NCBI GenBank assembly: GCA_034664425.1
Contig: JAXDHR010000075.1
Location: 1-64,000, forward strand
Origin: DATBDM01 sp034664425
GTDB lineage: Bacteria; Actinomycetota; Thermoleophilia; Solirubrobacterales; Solirubrobacteraceae
Reading direction: 5' to 3'
Length of the DNA stretch: 64,000 bases
A program made the translations under genes and the position numbers. The notes beneath the pieces are model-generated. The model was given only the letters and a program-made list of their open reading frames with translations, ran no database searches and was not told the DNA's origin. Below, one piece after another: positions 41,214 through 50,636 of this stretch. Within the stretch, counting starts at the first letter, position 1. Every line of letters begins with the position of its first letter.

Positions 41214-41929
41214 CGATCGCGCCGCCCGTCGAGGGCTGGCTCACCGAGGCGCAGGCGCAGCTGCTCCACGACCGTGCGGCAGGCCCGCGCACGCCCGGCG
41301 CCGTCGTCGAGATCGGCTCGTTCCGCGGGCGCTCGACGATCGTGCTCGCCCGTGCCGCCGGCGGCGTCGTGGCGATCGACCCGCACGCGGGCTCGGACCG
41401 CGGGCCGCAGGAGATCGAGGCGGACGCGAATCGGGGCGACGCCGACCACGCTGCCTTCGCCGCCAACCTCGCTGCCGCGGGCGTCGCCGACCGCGTGCGC
41501 CACGTGCGCCGCATGTCCGGCGACGCGCTCGAGGAGGTCGACGGGCCGCTCTCGCTGCTCTTCGTCGACGGCGCGCACCGCTTCGGGCCGGCGCGCGACG
41601 ACATCGCGCGCTGGGGCGGCCGCGTGGCTCCGGGCGGCACGATGCTGGTCCACGACGCGTGGTCGTCGGTGGGCGTCACGGGCGCGCTGCTGGCCGAGTG
41701 CGTCTTCTCGCCGCTGTGGCGCTACCGCGGCCGGGCCGGCTCGCTCGCGGAGTTCGAGCGCGTCGGAGCGCCCACGCGGGGCGCCGCGCGGATCCGCGAC
41801 GCACTGCGCCAGCTCGCGGAGCTGCCATGGTTCGCCCGCAACGTGGCGATCAAGGTGCTGGTGCTGGCTCGGCTGCGTCCGCTGGCCGAGCGGCTGGGGC
41901 TTCCGGCCGACGCACCCTGGCCGTACTGA
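41210..41929 (+). CDS. class I SAM-dependent methyltransferase
   Basis: A 239-residue Methyltransf_24-type enzyme. SAM motif VVEIGSFRGRSTIVLARAA (E-I-G-S-x-x-G), VVAIDPHAGSD, LLFVDGAHRF and GGTMLVHDAW (metal-dependent O-methyltransferase-like acidic sites). Coupled to the GT4-flippase, so it probably methylates a sugar of the same glycan. The C-terminal 27 codons overlap the convergent arabinosyltransferase gene by 80 bases. Confidence 0.85.
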   Translation: MTIAPPVEGWLTEAQAQLLHDRAAGPRTPGAVVEIGSFRGRSTIVLARAAGGVVAIDPHAGSDRGPQEIEADANRGDADHAAFAANLAAAGVADRVRHVRRMSGDALEEVDGPLSLLFVDGAHRFGPARDDIARWGGRVAPGGTMLVHDAWSSVGVTGALLAECVFSPLWRYRGRAGSLAEFERVGAPTRGAARIRDALRQLAELPWFARNVAIKVLVLARLRPLAERLGLPADAPWPY

Positions 41930-44900
41930 GCCAGCGCGCGAGCGCGAACCCGAGCAGCACTACGGCGGCGACCGTCACCCAGTGCACGGCGATGCGGTCG
42001 ACGGGGTAGTTGGAGTTGAAACCGCCTTTGTCCTGGACCGGGATGACGATCGTGAGGATCGGGACCACGATCACGAGCAGCCCCGCGGCGACGGTCGCCA
42101 GCGTCCGCGCGGGCACCCCGCGCCGCAGGATCACGTAGGCGGCCGTCGCCATCAGGGGCGCCGTGCGCGCCGCGAACGCAAAGCCGAGCGCCAGCCCGAT
42201 CACGACGGCGGCGACGGCGGCGCGGCGCGCCGAGAGCCGTGCCGCAGGCGGTTCGGCGGCCAGCGGTGCGGGCGGCCTGGCGTCGGCGCGCGGCCGCCGG
42301 CGCACGAGCAGCAGGGCGAGCAGCCCGAGGCAGCCGAACGCGGAGACCGCGTAGGCGATCCGGACGGCGCCGTCGGGCGCGAAGGCGAGCGACGCGGCGC
42401 GGCAGCCGGCCGGGACGCGCCAGCCCATCGCGAAGGCGTCGACGGGGCGCGCAGCGCCCAGGTCGTGCCCGTCGCATGTCGCGCTCCAGCCGCGGTCGAA
42501 GCTCTGGCCGAGCACCAGCCAACCGGGCCGGGTCACCTCCAGGCGGATGCCGGAGACGCGGTCGCGGCCCTCGTTGCCGCCGGCCAGCACGCGGCCCGGC
42601 GGCGCCGGCGGCGCGAGCGGCTCGGGCGCGGGCGAGCGCAACTGCAGCAGGTAAGGCGCCAGCCGGCCGTCGAGCGTCAGCGTGGTTCGGCCGGCCTTCA
42701 GCGCCACCGGAGATCCGCACCCGCGGACCCGCAGCGGCCGGCCGGCGTCCAGGGCGGCGATCGACCCCGTGGCCCGCAGCGTCATCGGTTGCCCGCCCAA
42801 GGTCCCCGCCAGGTCGCCGCATCGCCCGTGCAGGCGGCCCGTACGCGGGACGTGCGCGCGCGGGACGCCGCGCCCGCTCAGCTCGGCGATCCCGACCGCC
42901 GGCCGCTGCCGGACCGACGCGGAGGCGCCGGACGCGAACGCCGCATCCAGCACCTCGAGCCGGAACGCGCGCCCGTGCAGTGGCGCGGGCAGCCGCACGC
43001 GGCCGTCGGCGGTGACCGAGAGCGGCGGCGTGACGGTGCCGTGAGCGCGCAGCCGCACCAGCGTCGGGCGCCGGACGCCGGCCGCGGGGCGAAGGCGAAG
43101 CTCACGGATCGTCGCCGCATGCGGCGCCGACCAGGCCAGCCAGGCGCCACCGGCACCCCATGGAGCGATCCACGGGCGTGCGCCGCCGTCGAACGCGCTC
43201 GACGCGCGCCAGCCCGGCGTGTCCTGGAAGCGCCCTGAGGAGGCGAAGCGCCCGCCCGTCGTGCCGGCCAGGCGGTCGAGCGCGGGATCCGCGGTCGCGG
43301 GGCTCGCGCTCGCCCAGCCCGAGGCGGCCCAGGTCCGCGCCGTAGGCGGCGCAAACGTCCGCGCGAGCCCCGCCTCGGCGTCCCCGCGGTCGCGCAGCAG
43401 CCGCGCGCCGAGCTCCCCGCGAGACGCATCGCGGCGGAACGGGTCATCGCCCGTGGTGCGTTGGAAGACGTAGGCGAGCGGCGCATGGGCGAGCTTCCGG
43501 CCGGCGAGCGCCCGCTCGGCGAGCACGGGCGGACGCAGCGATTCGGCGACGCGCACGCCCGGGATGCGCAGCTCGCTGATCCCGCCCGCGCCGCGCGTGC
43601 CGGCAAGCGGATGATCCACGCGCTCGATGCGCACGCGCAGGCTCGTGACCGCGTGGAGCCCCAGCACGATGTGGTTCCACCCCGGGTGCACGGCAAAGCT
43701 GCGTCCGGCGATCTCGACGGCGCGCACGCGGCCGGTCGCGTCCGAGTACGGGAGCAGGTCGATCGCGCCGACGTCACGGGGACGCTCGAAGCCGACCTCG
43801 AGCCAGTGACGCGGTGCGTCGAGCTCGCGGTCGGCGAGCCACGCGGTTCGCGGGTCGCCGTCGAGCGCGGCCGCCGGGCGGCGCTCCGGGAACTGCGGGT
43901 AGGCCGGCGACGCAGGCGCGAACACGGAGCGGACCCCGGACAAGTCGGTCACGGTCTGCGCGGCCGGGCCGAGCGTCGCCCACGGATCGAGGACCGCGGC
44001 GTCCGGCGAGGGCGGCTCGCTCGCGGTGAGGACCGCCCCGCGGTTCTGCGCCAGCGACGAGGAGACGATCACCTGGCGGCGGTTGGAGTCGGTGATCGCG
44101 ATCTCGCTGCCGGCCGCTGCCGCGGTGCGGATCTCCCCCGCGCTCAGGTCGCCGGCGTAGGCGAGCCGTCCCGCCCGCGGCAGGGCGCCGGTGGCCGCGA
44201 GCCCAGCGATTCCCTCGGCGGAGCCGTCGACCACCGCCGCCGGCGTGTCGGCCTCGAGCCGCACGAGCGGCCGCGCCGACGGCCGGTCCCACGCGCGCAG
44301 CTCGGGCAGCGCGCGCGGCCGTGCCAGCGATCCCGGCGCGCGGGCGGCCGGCCGCACCGGCCCCCAGGCCGCGTCCGGCCGGCCGAGCTCGTCGAGCACG
44401 TCCGCCGCGTCGGCGGCGGGAGCGGCGCCGCTGCGGCTCGTGTCGTCGTCGGTGGCCGCGACGACGGTGCGCGCGCTCATCAGGTCCAGCAGCGCGCCGA
44501 GCTCCCCTGGCAGCGCGCGCCGCTGCTGCACGAGGTCGTCGGCCGCCCACAGCGCGTTGACGGCGTGCAGGTCCGCGTAGGGCACCGCGTTGCGCACGGC
44601 GACCGGGCGCCGGGTCAACGTCGGCATGACCGGATCGACCGTGCCGCCCCAGTCGTAGGCGGCGTAGAGCTGGCCCGGGAGCATCACGGCGCGCCCATCG
44701 CGCGCGGTGCGGTCGATGTGCTTCGCCGCCGCGCTCCAGGCCGGCGGGATCCGCTGCCACGTCAGCTGCGGGTCGAGCGCGTGACCCGTGATCAGTGGCC
44801 AGCAGGAGACGGCGAGCAATGCGGCGCCGAGCGCGCCCGCGGCCGGCGCCGGCCAGCGCCCGCGGCGGCGCAGCCCGCGCAGGGCCCAGGGCGCCGCCGC

Positions 44901-46061
44901 CCCGCCCAGGCAGGCGAGCGCCAGCGCGACCAGCGGCCCGGCCTTGTAGGTCGTGCGCAGGAACTGCAGCGGCGTCACGTGGTTGTAGGCGAACGTGACG
45001 CCCTTGCGCAGCGGCGTGCCCTCCGGGAAGCCGGCCGACATGATCAGCAGCCCCGCGAGCAGCAGGGCGAGCGCGAACGGCGCGTAGCGCCAGCGCCGCG
45101 ACCAGCGCAGGCCCGCGATCACCAGCGCCGGCACGAGCAGCTGGCAGAGCACGACCGGCAGCGAGAACAGCAGTACGCCGCCGTCGCCGAAGTACGGGCG
45201 CATCACCCGCCCGTAGCCCACCCCGAGGTAGGAGATCCAGTAGCCCATCAGCCGCAGCGACTCCGACAGGCTCGTGGTCGACCAGATCGTCCCGGGCTGC
45301 TCGGTGAAGCGCAGGAAGTCGACGCCGAAGCGCGCCTGGACAAGCACGGGCACCACCCACCAGGCGCTGGCGAGCAGCCCGGTGAGCGCCGCGCGCCAGG
45401 TGAACGACCACAGATCGCGCGGACGGACCCCGCCCGCCCACCACTCGTACGCGGCGAGCAGCAGCGGCCCGACGAGCACCCAGGCGGTGACGGCCGCGTT
45501 CACGCCGCCGCCGGTGACCGTCACCGCGAGCGCCAGCGCCGCGGGCCACCACCACGACCGCGGCGCCCGCGCCCCGCGGTGGACGCACAGCAGCATCCAC
45601 GGGAGCGCGGCGTAGCCGAGCAGCGTCACGGATGTGCGTGCCGAGAAGACGACGACATACGGGTTGACCACGAACAGCAGCCCGGCGACGATGTGGGCGA
45701 TGCTGCGCGGGCGGCCGAGCAGCGCGTCGAGCAGCCGCACGACGCCCCAGGCCCCGAGCGCCAGCAGCGCGCCGAGCCACAGCCGCTGCACGAGCCAGTC
45801 GGGCAGACCGAGCAGCCGCCCGAGTGCGAACCAGGGCGCCATCGGGAACAGGTAGCCGCTGTACTGGCCACCCTGGACGTGACCGAGGTCGGCCGTGGGC
45901 GACCACGCGGAGGCGACGTCGGCGAGGAAGCGCAGCGGATCGACGTGCAGGTCGATCTTCGTGTCCGAGCTGGTCGCGCCGGGTCGCTGGACCAGCGCCA
46001 GCGCGAACGCGAGCACGGCAAGCCCCGAGGGCACGGCGTTGTCCCGGTGGAGCCTGTGCAC
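41850..46061 (-). CDS. AftD-like alpha-(1->3)-arabinofuranosyltransferase (GT53-type, GT-C)
   Basis: A 1403-residue membrane enzyme. N-terminal GT-C core (about 10-480): SDTKIDLHVDPLRFL and GHVQGGQYSGYLFPMAPWF match the GT53/AftD catalytic loop. A central extracytoplasmic region of about 700 residues includes carbohydrate-binding, F5/8-like segments (PRTAWLADRELDAPRHWLEV and a second near 990). A C-terminal set of helices follows (about 1230-1400). AftD adds arabinofuranose from decaprenyl-phosphate-arabinose to envelope arabinans in mycobacteria. GTG 46061 is the first plausible start. A different pentose or hexose donor is possible here. Confidence 0.85.
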   Translation of the reverse strand: MHRLHRDNAVPSGLAVLAFALALVQRPGATSSDTKIDLHVDPLRFLADVASAWSPTADLGHVQGGQYSGYLFPMAPWFALGRLLGLPDWLVQRLWLGALLALGAWGVVRLLDALLGRPRSIAHIVAGLLFVVNPYVVVFSARTSVTLLGYAALPWMLLCVHRGARAPRSWWWPAALALAVTVTGGGVNAAVTAWVLVGPLLLAAYEWWAGGVRPRDLWSFTWRAALTGLLASAWWVVPVLVQARFGVDFLRFTEQPGTIWSTTSLSESLRLMGYWISYLGVGYGRVMRPYFGDGGVLLFSLPVVLCQLLVPALVIAGLRWSRRWRYAPFALALLLAGLLIMSAGFPEGTPLRKGVTFAYNHVTPLQFLRTTYKAGPLVALALACLGGAAAPWALRGLRRRGRWPAPAAGALGAALLAVSCWPLITGHALDPQLTWQRIPPAWSAAAKHIDRTARDGRAVMLPGQLYAAYDWGGTVDPVMPTLTRRPVAVRNAVPYADLHAVNALWAADDLVQQRRALPGELGALLDLMSARTVVAATDDDTSRSGAAPAADAADVLDELGRPDAAWGPVRPAARAPGSLARPRALPELRAWDRPSARPLVRLEADTPAAVVDGSAEGIAGLAATGALPRAGRLAYAGDLSAGEIRTAAAAGSEIAITDSNRRQVIVSSSLAQNRGAVLTASEPPSPDAAVLDPWATLGPAAQTVTDLSGVRSVFAPASPAYPQFPERRPAAALDGDPRTAWLADRELDAPRHWLEVGFERPRDVGAIDLLPYSDATGRVRAVEIAGRSFAVHPGWNHIVLGLHAVTSLRVRIERVDHPLAGTRGAGGISELRIPGVRVAESLRPPVLAERALAGRKLAHAPLAYVFQRTTGDDPFRRDASRGELGARLLRDRGDAEAGLARTFAPPTARTWAASGWASASPATADPALDRLAGTTGGRFASSGRFQDTPGWRASSAFDGGARPWIAPWGAGGAWLAWSAPHAATIRELRLRPAAGVRRPTLVRLRAHGTVTPPLSVTADGRVRLPAPLHGRAFRLEVLDAAFASGASASVRQRPAVGIAELSGRGVPRAHVPRTGRLHGRCGDLAGTLGGQPMTLRATGSIAALDAGRPLRVRGCGSPVALKAGRTTLTLDGRLAPYLLQLRSPAPEPLAPPAPPGRVLAGGNEGRDRVSGIRLEVTRPGWLVLGQSFDRGWSATCDGHDLGAARPVDAFAMGWRVPAGCRAASLAFAPDGAVRIAYAVSAFGCLGLLALLLVRRRPRADARPPAPLAAEPPAARLSARRAAVAAVVIGLALGFAFAARTAPLMATAAYVILRRGVPARTLATVAAGLLVIVVPILTIVIPVQDKGGFNSNYPVDRIAVHWVTVAAVVLLGFALARWLSTARVRRPEAPAARPADAAEPAPAP

Positions 46062-46093
46062 GGGCGGCGGTGAGGATACGCGGCCGCGATCCC

Positions 46094-46099
46094 TAGGCT
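46094..46099 (+). promoter_or_regulatory. -10 box of the ligase-like gene
   Basis: TAGGCT, 14 bases before GTG 46108, no ribosome binding site between. On the other strand TATCCT (46078-46073) lies 17 bases before the AftD-like GTG, so the 46-base gap carries divergent promoters. Confidence 0.4.
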
Positions 46100-46107
46100 G
46101 CACGGCC

Positions 46108-47517
46108 GTGCGTGCCCGCCTTCCCCTGCTCGCGGCGGTCCCCGTCCTGCTGGGACCGGCCGCGCTCGCCTTCTTCAAGGGCGGCTACTTCGACGGGCCG
46201 CGCCTGTGGGCGGCCGCGGTGGCCTGGCTGCTTGCCGGCACCGTGCTGCTGGCGGCGCCGCGGCCGCTGCCTGTGGCGCGGCCTGGACGGCTCGCGCTGG
46301 CCGGCCTGGCGGCGCTCGTGGCCTGGACCGGGCTCTCGATCCTGTGGGCGCCGGTCGCGGGTGCCGCGGTCGACAGCGCGCAGCGCGGGCTGCTCTACCT
46401 CGGTGGCCTGGTCGCGGCGGTCCCGGCGCTGCGCGATCCGCGCGTGCGGCGCGCCTGCGAGCCGGTGGTGCTCGGCGGAATCCTCGTCGCGGCGGCCTAC
46501 GGGCTTTCCGAGCGGCTGTTGCCGGGCATCGTCTCGCTCGAGCAGATCGCGAGCGCCGGCGACCGGCTCAACCAGCCGCTCACCTACTGGAATGCGATGG
46601 GCGCGCTGTGCGGCATCGGGGTCGTGCTGGCGGCCGGGCTCGTCGCCGACGCGAGCCGCCCGCGCGCCATGCGTGCTGCGGCGAGCGCCGCCGCGCCGCC
46701 GCTCGTCCTCGCGCTCTACCTCTCGCTCTCGCGCGGTGCCCTCGGCGCGACGATCGGCGGCCTTGCGGTGCTCGTGGCGGTCGCGCCGGCGCCGCGTACC
46801 GCCGCCGCGGCCGTGGTCGTCCTGCTCGCGGGGGCGATCCCCGTGCTCGCGACCGTCGCGCTGGGCGACGTCGAGCACCCGCATGGCAGCGCCGGGCAGG
46901 GCGCGGCCATGATCGGCGTGCTCGCGATCGCGATGGCGCTCGCGGCCGCCGGCGAGCGGCTGACGGAGCGCCGTCCAGCGGCTCGCGCGCCCATGCTGCG
47001 CACTGCCGCCGTCGCACTGCTTGCCGCGACCGTGATCGCCTCGGGCTTCGCCGCGGTCAAGGGTGAGAGCCGCAGCGGCGAGCTGCCGCGCGGCGCGACC
47101 GCGCAGCGGCTGGTCTCCGTCCAGAACAACCGCTTGGCCTACTGGAAGGTGGCGGCGCGCACGTGGGCCGACCACCCCATCGACGGCATCGGCGCCGGCG
47201 GCTTCGCGGTCGCCTGGCTGCGCGAGCGCACGATCTCCGAAACCGTGCGCGATGCGCACTCGCTCTACATCGAGACGGCGGCCGAGCTGGGGATCGTCGG
47301 CGTCGCGGCGCTGGTCGCGCTGCTGATCGGCGGCGCCGGCAGCGCACGGCTGGCGCTGCGGCGCGCCGGCCCAGCCGCCGCCGGAGCGACCGCTGGCCTG
47401 GCGACCTGGACGCTGCACGCGGCGCTGGACTGGGACTGGGAGATGCCGGCGCTGACGCTCGTCGCCGTCGTCCTGCTCGCGCGGCTGATCGCCGCCGATC
47501 AGCCGGCGAACCGGTAG
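46108..47517 (+). CDS. O-antigen ligase-like (Wzy_C/WaaL) membrane protein
   Basis: A 469-residue protein with about 11-12 helices and the Wzy_C loop: RLVSVQNNRLAYWKVAARTW followed by DHPIDGIGAGGF and RDAHSLYIETAAELGIVG, where the conserved Arg and His in the large extracytoplasmic loop act on undecaprenyl-linked glycan. It polymerises or ligates a flipped glycan to an acceptor. In a Gram-positive-type envelope the acceptor would be peptidoglycan, a lipid or a protein. Confidence 0.82.
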   Translation: MRARLPLLAAVPVLLGPAALAFFKGGYFDGPRLWAAAVAWLLAGTVLLAAPRPLPVARPGRLALAGLAALVAWTGLSILWAPVAGAAVDSAQRGLLYLGGLVAAVPALRDPRVRRACEPVVLGGILVAAAYGLSERLLPGIVSLEQIASAGDRLNQPLTYWNAMGALCGIGVVLAAGLVADASRPRAMRAAASAAAPPLVLALYLSLSRGALGATIGGLAVLVAVAPAPRTAAAAVVVLLAGAIPVLATVALGDVEHPHGSAGQGAAMIGVLAIAMALAAAGERLTERRPAARAPMLRTAAVALLAATVIASGFAAVKGESRSGELPRGATAQRLVSVQNNRLAYWKVAARTWADHPIDGIGAGGFAVAWLRERTISETVRDAHSLYIETAAELGIVGVAALVALLIGGAGSARLALRRAGPAAAGATAGLATWTLHAALDWDWEMPALTLVAVVLLARLIAADQPANR

Positions 47518-48203
47518 CGCAGCAGCACCGCGACGGCGCGGAAGCCGTCACGCCAGGTGATCTTCTTGCCCTCGGCGTAGGTGCGCCCGTAGTAGGAGAC
47601 CGGGATCTCGTAGAGGCGGATGTCACCGCGGCGCAGCAGCTTCGCGGTCATCTCGGGCTCGATGTCGAAGCCGTTCGCGGTCAGCTCGAGCCCGCGGATC
47701 AGATCGCCGCGGAACGCCTTGTAGCCGACCTCCATGTCGCTGATCGTGGTGTTGTAGAGCACGTTGGTGAGCAGCGACAGGAAGCGGTTGCCGGCGTAGT
47801 GCCAGAAGAGGTGGGCGCGCTGCGGTTCGCCGCCGCGCAGGCGGGTCCCGTAGACCACGTCGGCCACACCGTCGAGCAGCGGCGCCACGAGCTTGGGGAT
47901 GTCGGACGGGTTGTACTCGAGGTCGGCGTCCTGGATGACCACGAACTCGCCACGGGAGGCGCCGATCGCGGTGCGCACGCTCGCGCCCTTGCCGCGGTTG
48001 CGGTCGTGGCTGAGCAACCGCAGGCGGTCGCCGAGGTCCGCGCGGACGCGCTCGACGGCCGCGACGGTGCCGTCGGCCGAGCCGTCGTCGACGACGATGA
48101 GCTCGGAGTCGAGGTCGAGGGCGGCCGCGCGGCGCAGGACGTCCTCGATGGTGTCCTGCTCGTTGTAGGCAGGGACGAGCAGGCTGAAGCGAGGGCCGGG
48201 CAT
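47499..48203 (-). CDS. GT2 glycosyltransferase, polyprenyl-phosphate mannose synthase-like
   Basis: A 234-residue GT-A enzyme. LLVPAYNEQDTIEDVL, VVDDGSADGT (UDP/GDP contact), RNRGKGASVRTAI, VIQDADLEYNP (D-x-D metal site) and TISDMEVGYKAFRGD match DPM1-like GT2 enzymes. It would load polyprenyl phosphate with mannose or glucose to feed the GT-C enzymes of this locus. Tail overlaps the ligase gene by 19 bases. Soluble, no membrane helices. Confidence 0.87.
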   Translation of the reverse strand: MPGPRFSLLVPAYNEQDTIEDVLRRAAALDLDSELIVVDDGSADGTVAAVERVRADLGDRLRLLSHDRNRGKGASVRTAIGASRGEFVVIQDADLEYNPSDIPKLVAPLLDGVADVVYGTRLRGGEPQRAHLFWHYAGNRFLSLLTNVLYNTTISDMEVGYKAFRGDLIRGLELTANGFDIEPEMTAKLLRRGDIRLYEIPVSYYGRTYAEGKKITWRDGFRAVAVLLRYRFAG

Positions 48204-48217
48204 CGAGGGCGGCGATC

Positions 48218-49405
48218 CTAACGACCGGCGGCCGCGAGCCGCCGCGCGCGCTCGGCCGCGCCACGCGAGCCCTCCTTGCGGCGCAGCGCAGGACGCTCGA
48301 CCAGCACGTAGCTGAGCGTCGCGCAGGCAAGCGACGCGGCGAGGCCGAGGACGGCGAGGCCCGGCCAGCCCGTCACCCCGGCGTCGTCGCGCAGCGCGAC
48401 GAGCAGCGGGAGGTGCCAGAGGAAGAGCCCGTACGAGACGACGCCGATGGCCGACAGCGCCGGGGTGGCCAACACGCGCCGGGCTCCGCGCTCCCCCGCC
48501 CCGAGGACGGCCGGGAGCACCACGAGCGCCGCGATGGCGGCGTAGAGCACGTGCTCGGCGGCGAAGCCGAACGCGGTGTAGTCGGCCGGGTCGTAGGTGC
48601 GGGGCGCGCCGATCCGCGTCGCCGCGACCCAGAAGAGGCCGAGGGCCGCGAGCCACGGCAGCCACGGCCGGCGCGCGAGCGCGCTCAACCGCTCGGGCGT
48701 CCCACCGAGCTCGGCCCGTACGGAGAGCACGGCGAGCGCCATCCCGCCCGCGAACCACGTGACCATGCCGGGCAACGTCGAGATCGCCACGTGCCCGCGC
48801 GGATGGTGGAAGAGCACGGCGCGGAACGCGAGGGACGCCAGCGACAGCGCCCCGAGTGCCGAGAGCTCCCGGCGGGCGGCGACCGCCGACGGCAGGCCGC
48901 GGGTGGCGCGTGCCGCGAGGACGGCGTAGACCGGCAGTGCGAGGTAGAACGTCACCTCGACGCACAGCGTCCACGCCGGAGAGATCCCGCCGAGCGTGGT
49001 GCGCACCTGGTAGATCTGGCCGAAGCCGTAGTAGATCCACCAGTCGCGCGTGAAGACGCCCGGCAGACCGGGGTAGATGGCCAGCACGGTGAGCGCGAGC
49101 CAGTACGCGGGCACGATCCGCAGGGCGCGGCGGCGCAGGTAGTCGCCGGTCCGGATGCGCGCGCGGCCGGCGTGGGCGGCGGCGGCGAACGGGCGGTACA
49201 GCAAGAAGCCCGAGACGCAGAAGAAGATGGCCACGCCGACGTTCAGCCGCGCCGTGTAGGCGCCCGCCCAGCTCGACGCTGTGACCCCCGCGAGCGCGGA
49301 CACGTGCACGGCGACCACGCCCAGCGCTGCGAGCGCGCGCAGGCCGTCGACGTGCGGGAAGCGCGGGTGCCCAGGCGGCGGCGCGAGCGCTGCGGGCGCG
49401 CTCAT
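48218..49405 (-). CDS. acyltransferase 3 family membrane protein (copy 1)
   Basis: A 395-residue, about 10-helix acyltransferase. FPHVDGLRALAALGVVAVH (catalytic His/Arg region of Acyl_transf_3), FFCVSGFLLYRPF, YLRRRALRIVPAYWLAL, WTLCVEVTFYLALP and the final SYGLFLWHLP are family motifs. It moves acyl (often acetyl) groups to surface sugars across the membrane. ATG 49405 overlaps the stop of copy 2 (ATGA). Confidence 0.9.
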   Translation of the reverse strand: MSAPAALAPPPGHPRFPHVDGLRALAALGVVAVHVSALAGVTASSWAGAYTARLNVGVAIFFCVSGFLLYRPFAAAAHAGRARIRTGDYLRRRALRIVPAYWLALTVLAIYPGLPGVFTRDWWIYYGFGQIYQVRTTLGGISPAWTLCVEVTFYLALPVYAVLAARATRGLPSAVAARRELSALGALSLASLAFRAVLFHHPRGHVAISTLPGMVTWFAGGMALAVLSVRAELGGTPERLSALARRPWLPWLAALGLFWVAATRIGAPRTYDPADYTAFGFAAEHVLYAAIAALVVLPAVLGAGERGARRVLATPALSAIGVVSYGLFLWHLPLLVALRDDAGVTGWPGLAVLGLAASLACATLSYVLVERPALRRKEGSRGAAERARRLAAAGR

Positions 49406-50616
49406 GGTGCCGCCCGGTCGTCCGCGAGCGGGGCCGGCGCGGCGCCGCGGCGGGCGCGCACCGCGCCCCGCCGGGCCGGGACGAGCCGTTTGAAGGCGAG
49501 CAAGGGGCGCTCGAAGCCGTACCAGCCGGCGGCCGCGACGGCGGCGCTGCCGAGCAAACCGGCGACCGGCCATGCGAGGTAGGGATGGATCGGGGCGACG
49601 CCGCGGAAGCCCCAGCGGTCGAGCAGGCTGAACACGGTGAGGTGCCAGAGGTAGATGCCGTAGGAGACGACTCCGAGCCAGCCGAGCACGCGGTTGGCGA
49701 GCAGCCGCCGCACCACGCCGCGGCCGGGAGTCCCGATCGCCGCGGGCACGACCATCGCGATCCCGATCAGTGCGTAGAGCTCGTGGCGGCCGAAGTACTG
49801 CGCGGGAGTCATCGGCTCGAACAGCCGGTTACCGATCCCGATCCGCATCGAGACGACCCAGAAGGCGACAAGCGCAACCGACCACGCCGCGATCGGGAAG
49901 CGGTCGACGAAGCGGACCGCCGCGGGCGGCTCCGGGCGCCCTTCGAGCCAGACGGTGAGCACGGCGAGCCCCATCCCGAGCGCGAACTGGTCGAGGTAGG
50001 ACGGCAGCGAGATGAGCAGCGGCGTGACCTCGATCTGGTGTGGATCCATGCCCGACAGCACGCCGACCTTCCAGGCCACCGACGCGGCGGCGAGCGCGAC
50101 GAGCGCGAGCGCCTCCGCGCGGGCTCCGCGGCCGCCGACGCGCCGCAGCAGCCATGCCCACAGCGGTAGGAAGGCGTAGAAGGCGACCTCGATGCACAGC
50201 GTCCAGGCCTGGGTCAGACCGCCAGAGATCGTCGCCTCCTCGTAGGTCTGCCCGAAGGCGTAGAAGCGCAGGCCGCCGAGGGTGAACACGCCGGCGGTGC
50301 CGAGCACGAGGGCCGAGACGGTGAGCGCGAGCCAGTAGCCCGGGACGATCCGCAGTCCGCGGCGCCAGGCGTACGCGGCGGTGCGCGGGAGCGGTGCGCC
50401 TGCTGCGCGTGCGGCGGCGAACGGCCGGTAGAGCAAGAAGCCCGAGATCACGAAGAAGATCGCCACGCCGACCTCGAGCCGCTGCGCGTAGTGACCGGCC
50501 GTGGAGCCCGGGTAGTCGGCGCCCGCGAAGATCGCGGCGTGCGTGCCGAGGACCGCGATGGCGGCGATCGCGCGCAGGGCGTCGACATGCGGGAAGCGAG
50601 CGGCACGAGGGGTCAT
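49402..50616 (-). CDS. acyltransferase 3 family membrane protein (copy 2)
   Basis: A 404-residue paralog of the following gene with the same motifs in order: RFPHVDALRAIAAIAVLGTH, FFVISGFLLYRPF, WRRGLRIVPGYWLALTV, WTLCIEVAFYAFLPLW, SYGIYLWHLT. Arg/Ala-rich cytosolic tail. The tandem copies share about half of their motif residues by eye, so a duplication followed by divergence, possibly to different acceptor positions, is likely. Confidence 0.9.
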   Translation of the reverse strand: MTPRAARFPHVDALRAIAAIAVLGTHAAIFAGADYPGSTAGHYAQRLEVGVAIFFVISGFLLYRPFAAARAAGAPLPRTAAYAWRRGLRIVPGYWLALTVSALVLGTAGVFTLGGLRFYAFGQTYEEATISGGLTQAWTLCIEVAFYAFLPLWAWLLRRVGGRGARAEALALVALAAASVAWKVGVLSGMDPHQIEVTPLLISLPSYLDQFALGMGLAVLTVWLEGRPEPPAAVRFVDRFPIAAWSVALVAFWVVSMRIGIGNRLFEPMTPAQYFGRHELYALIGIAMVVPAAIGTPGRGVVRRLLANRVLGWLGVVSYGIYLWHLTVFSLLDRWGFRGVAPIHPYLAWPVAGLLGSAAVAAAGWYGFERPLLAFKRLVPARRGAVRARRGAAPAPLADDRAAP

Positions 50617-50636
50617 CGGCCGCCATACTCTCGCCG

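Noticed and set aside
43461..46073. Long open frame (870 codons) on the plus strand opposite the AftD-like gene
   Set aside because: Arg/Gly/Ala/Val-rich translation without hydrophobic helices or motifs. It mirrors the third-position GC bias of the real gene on the other strand.
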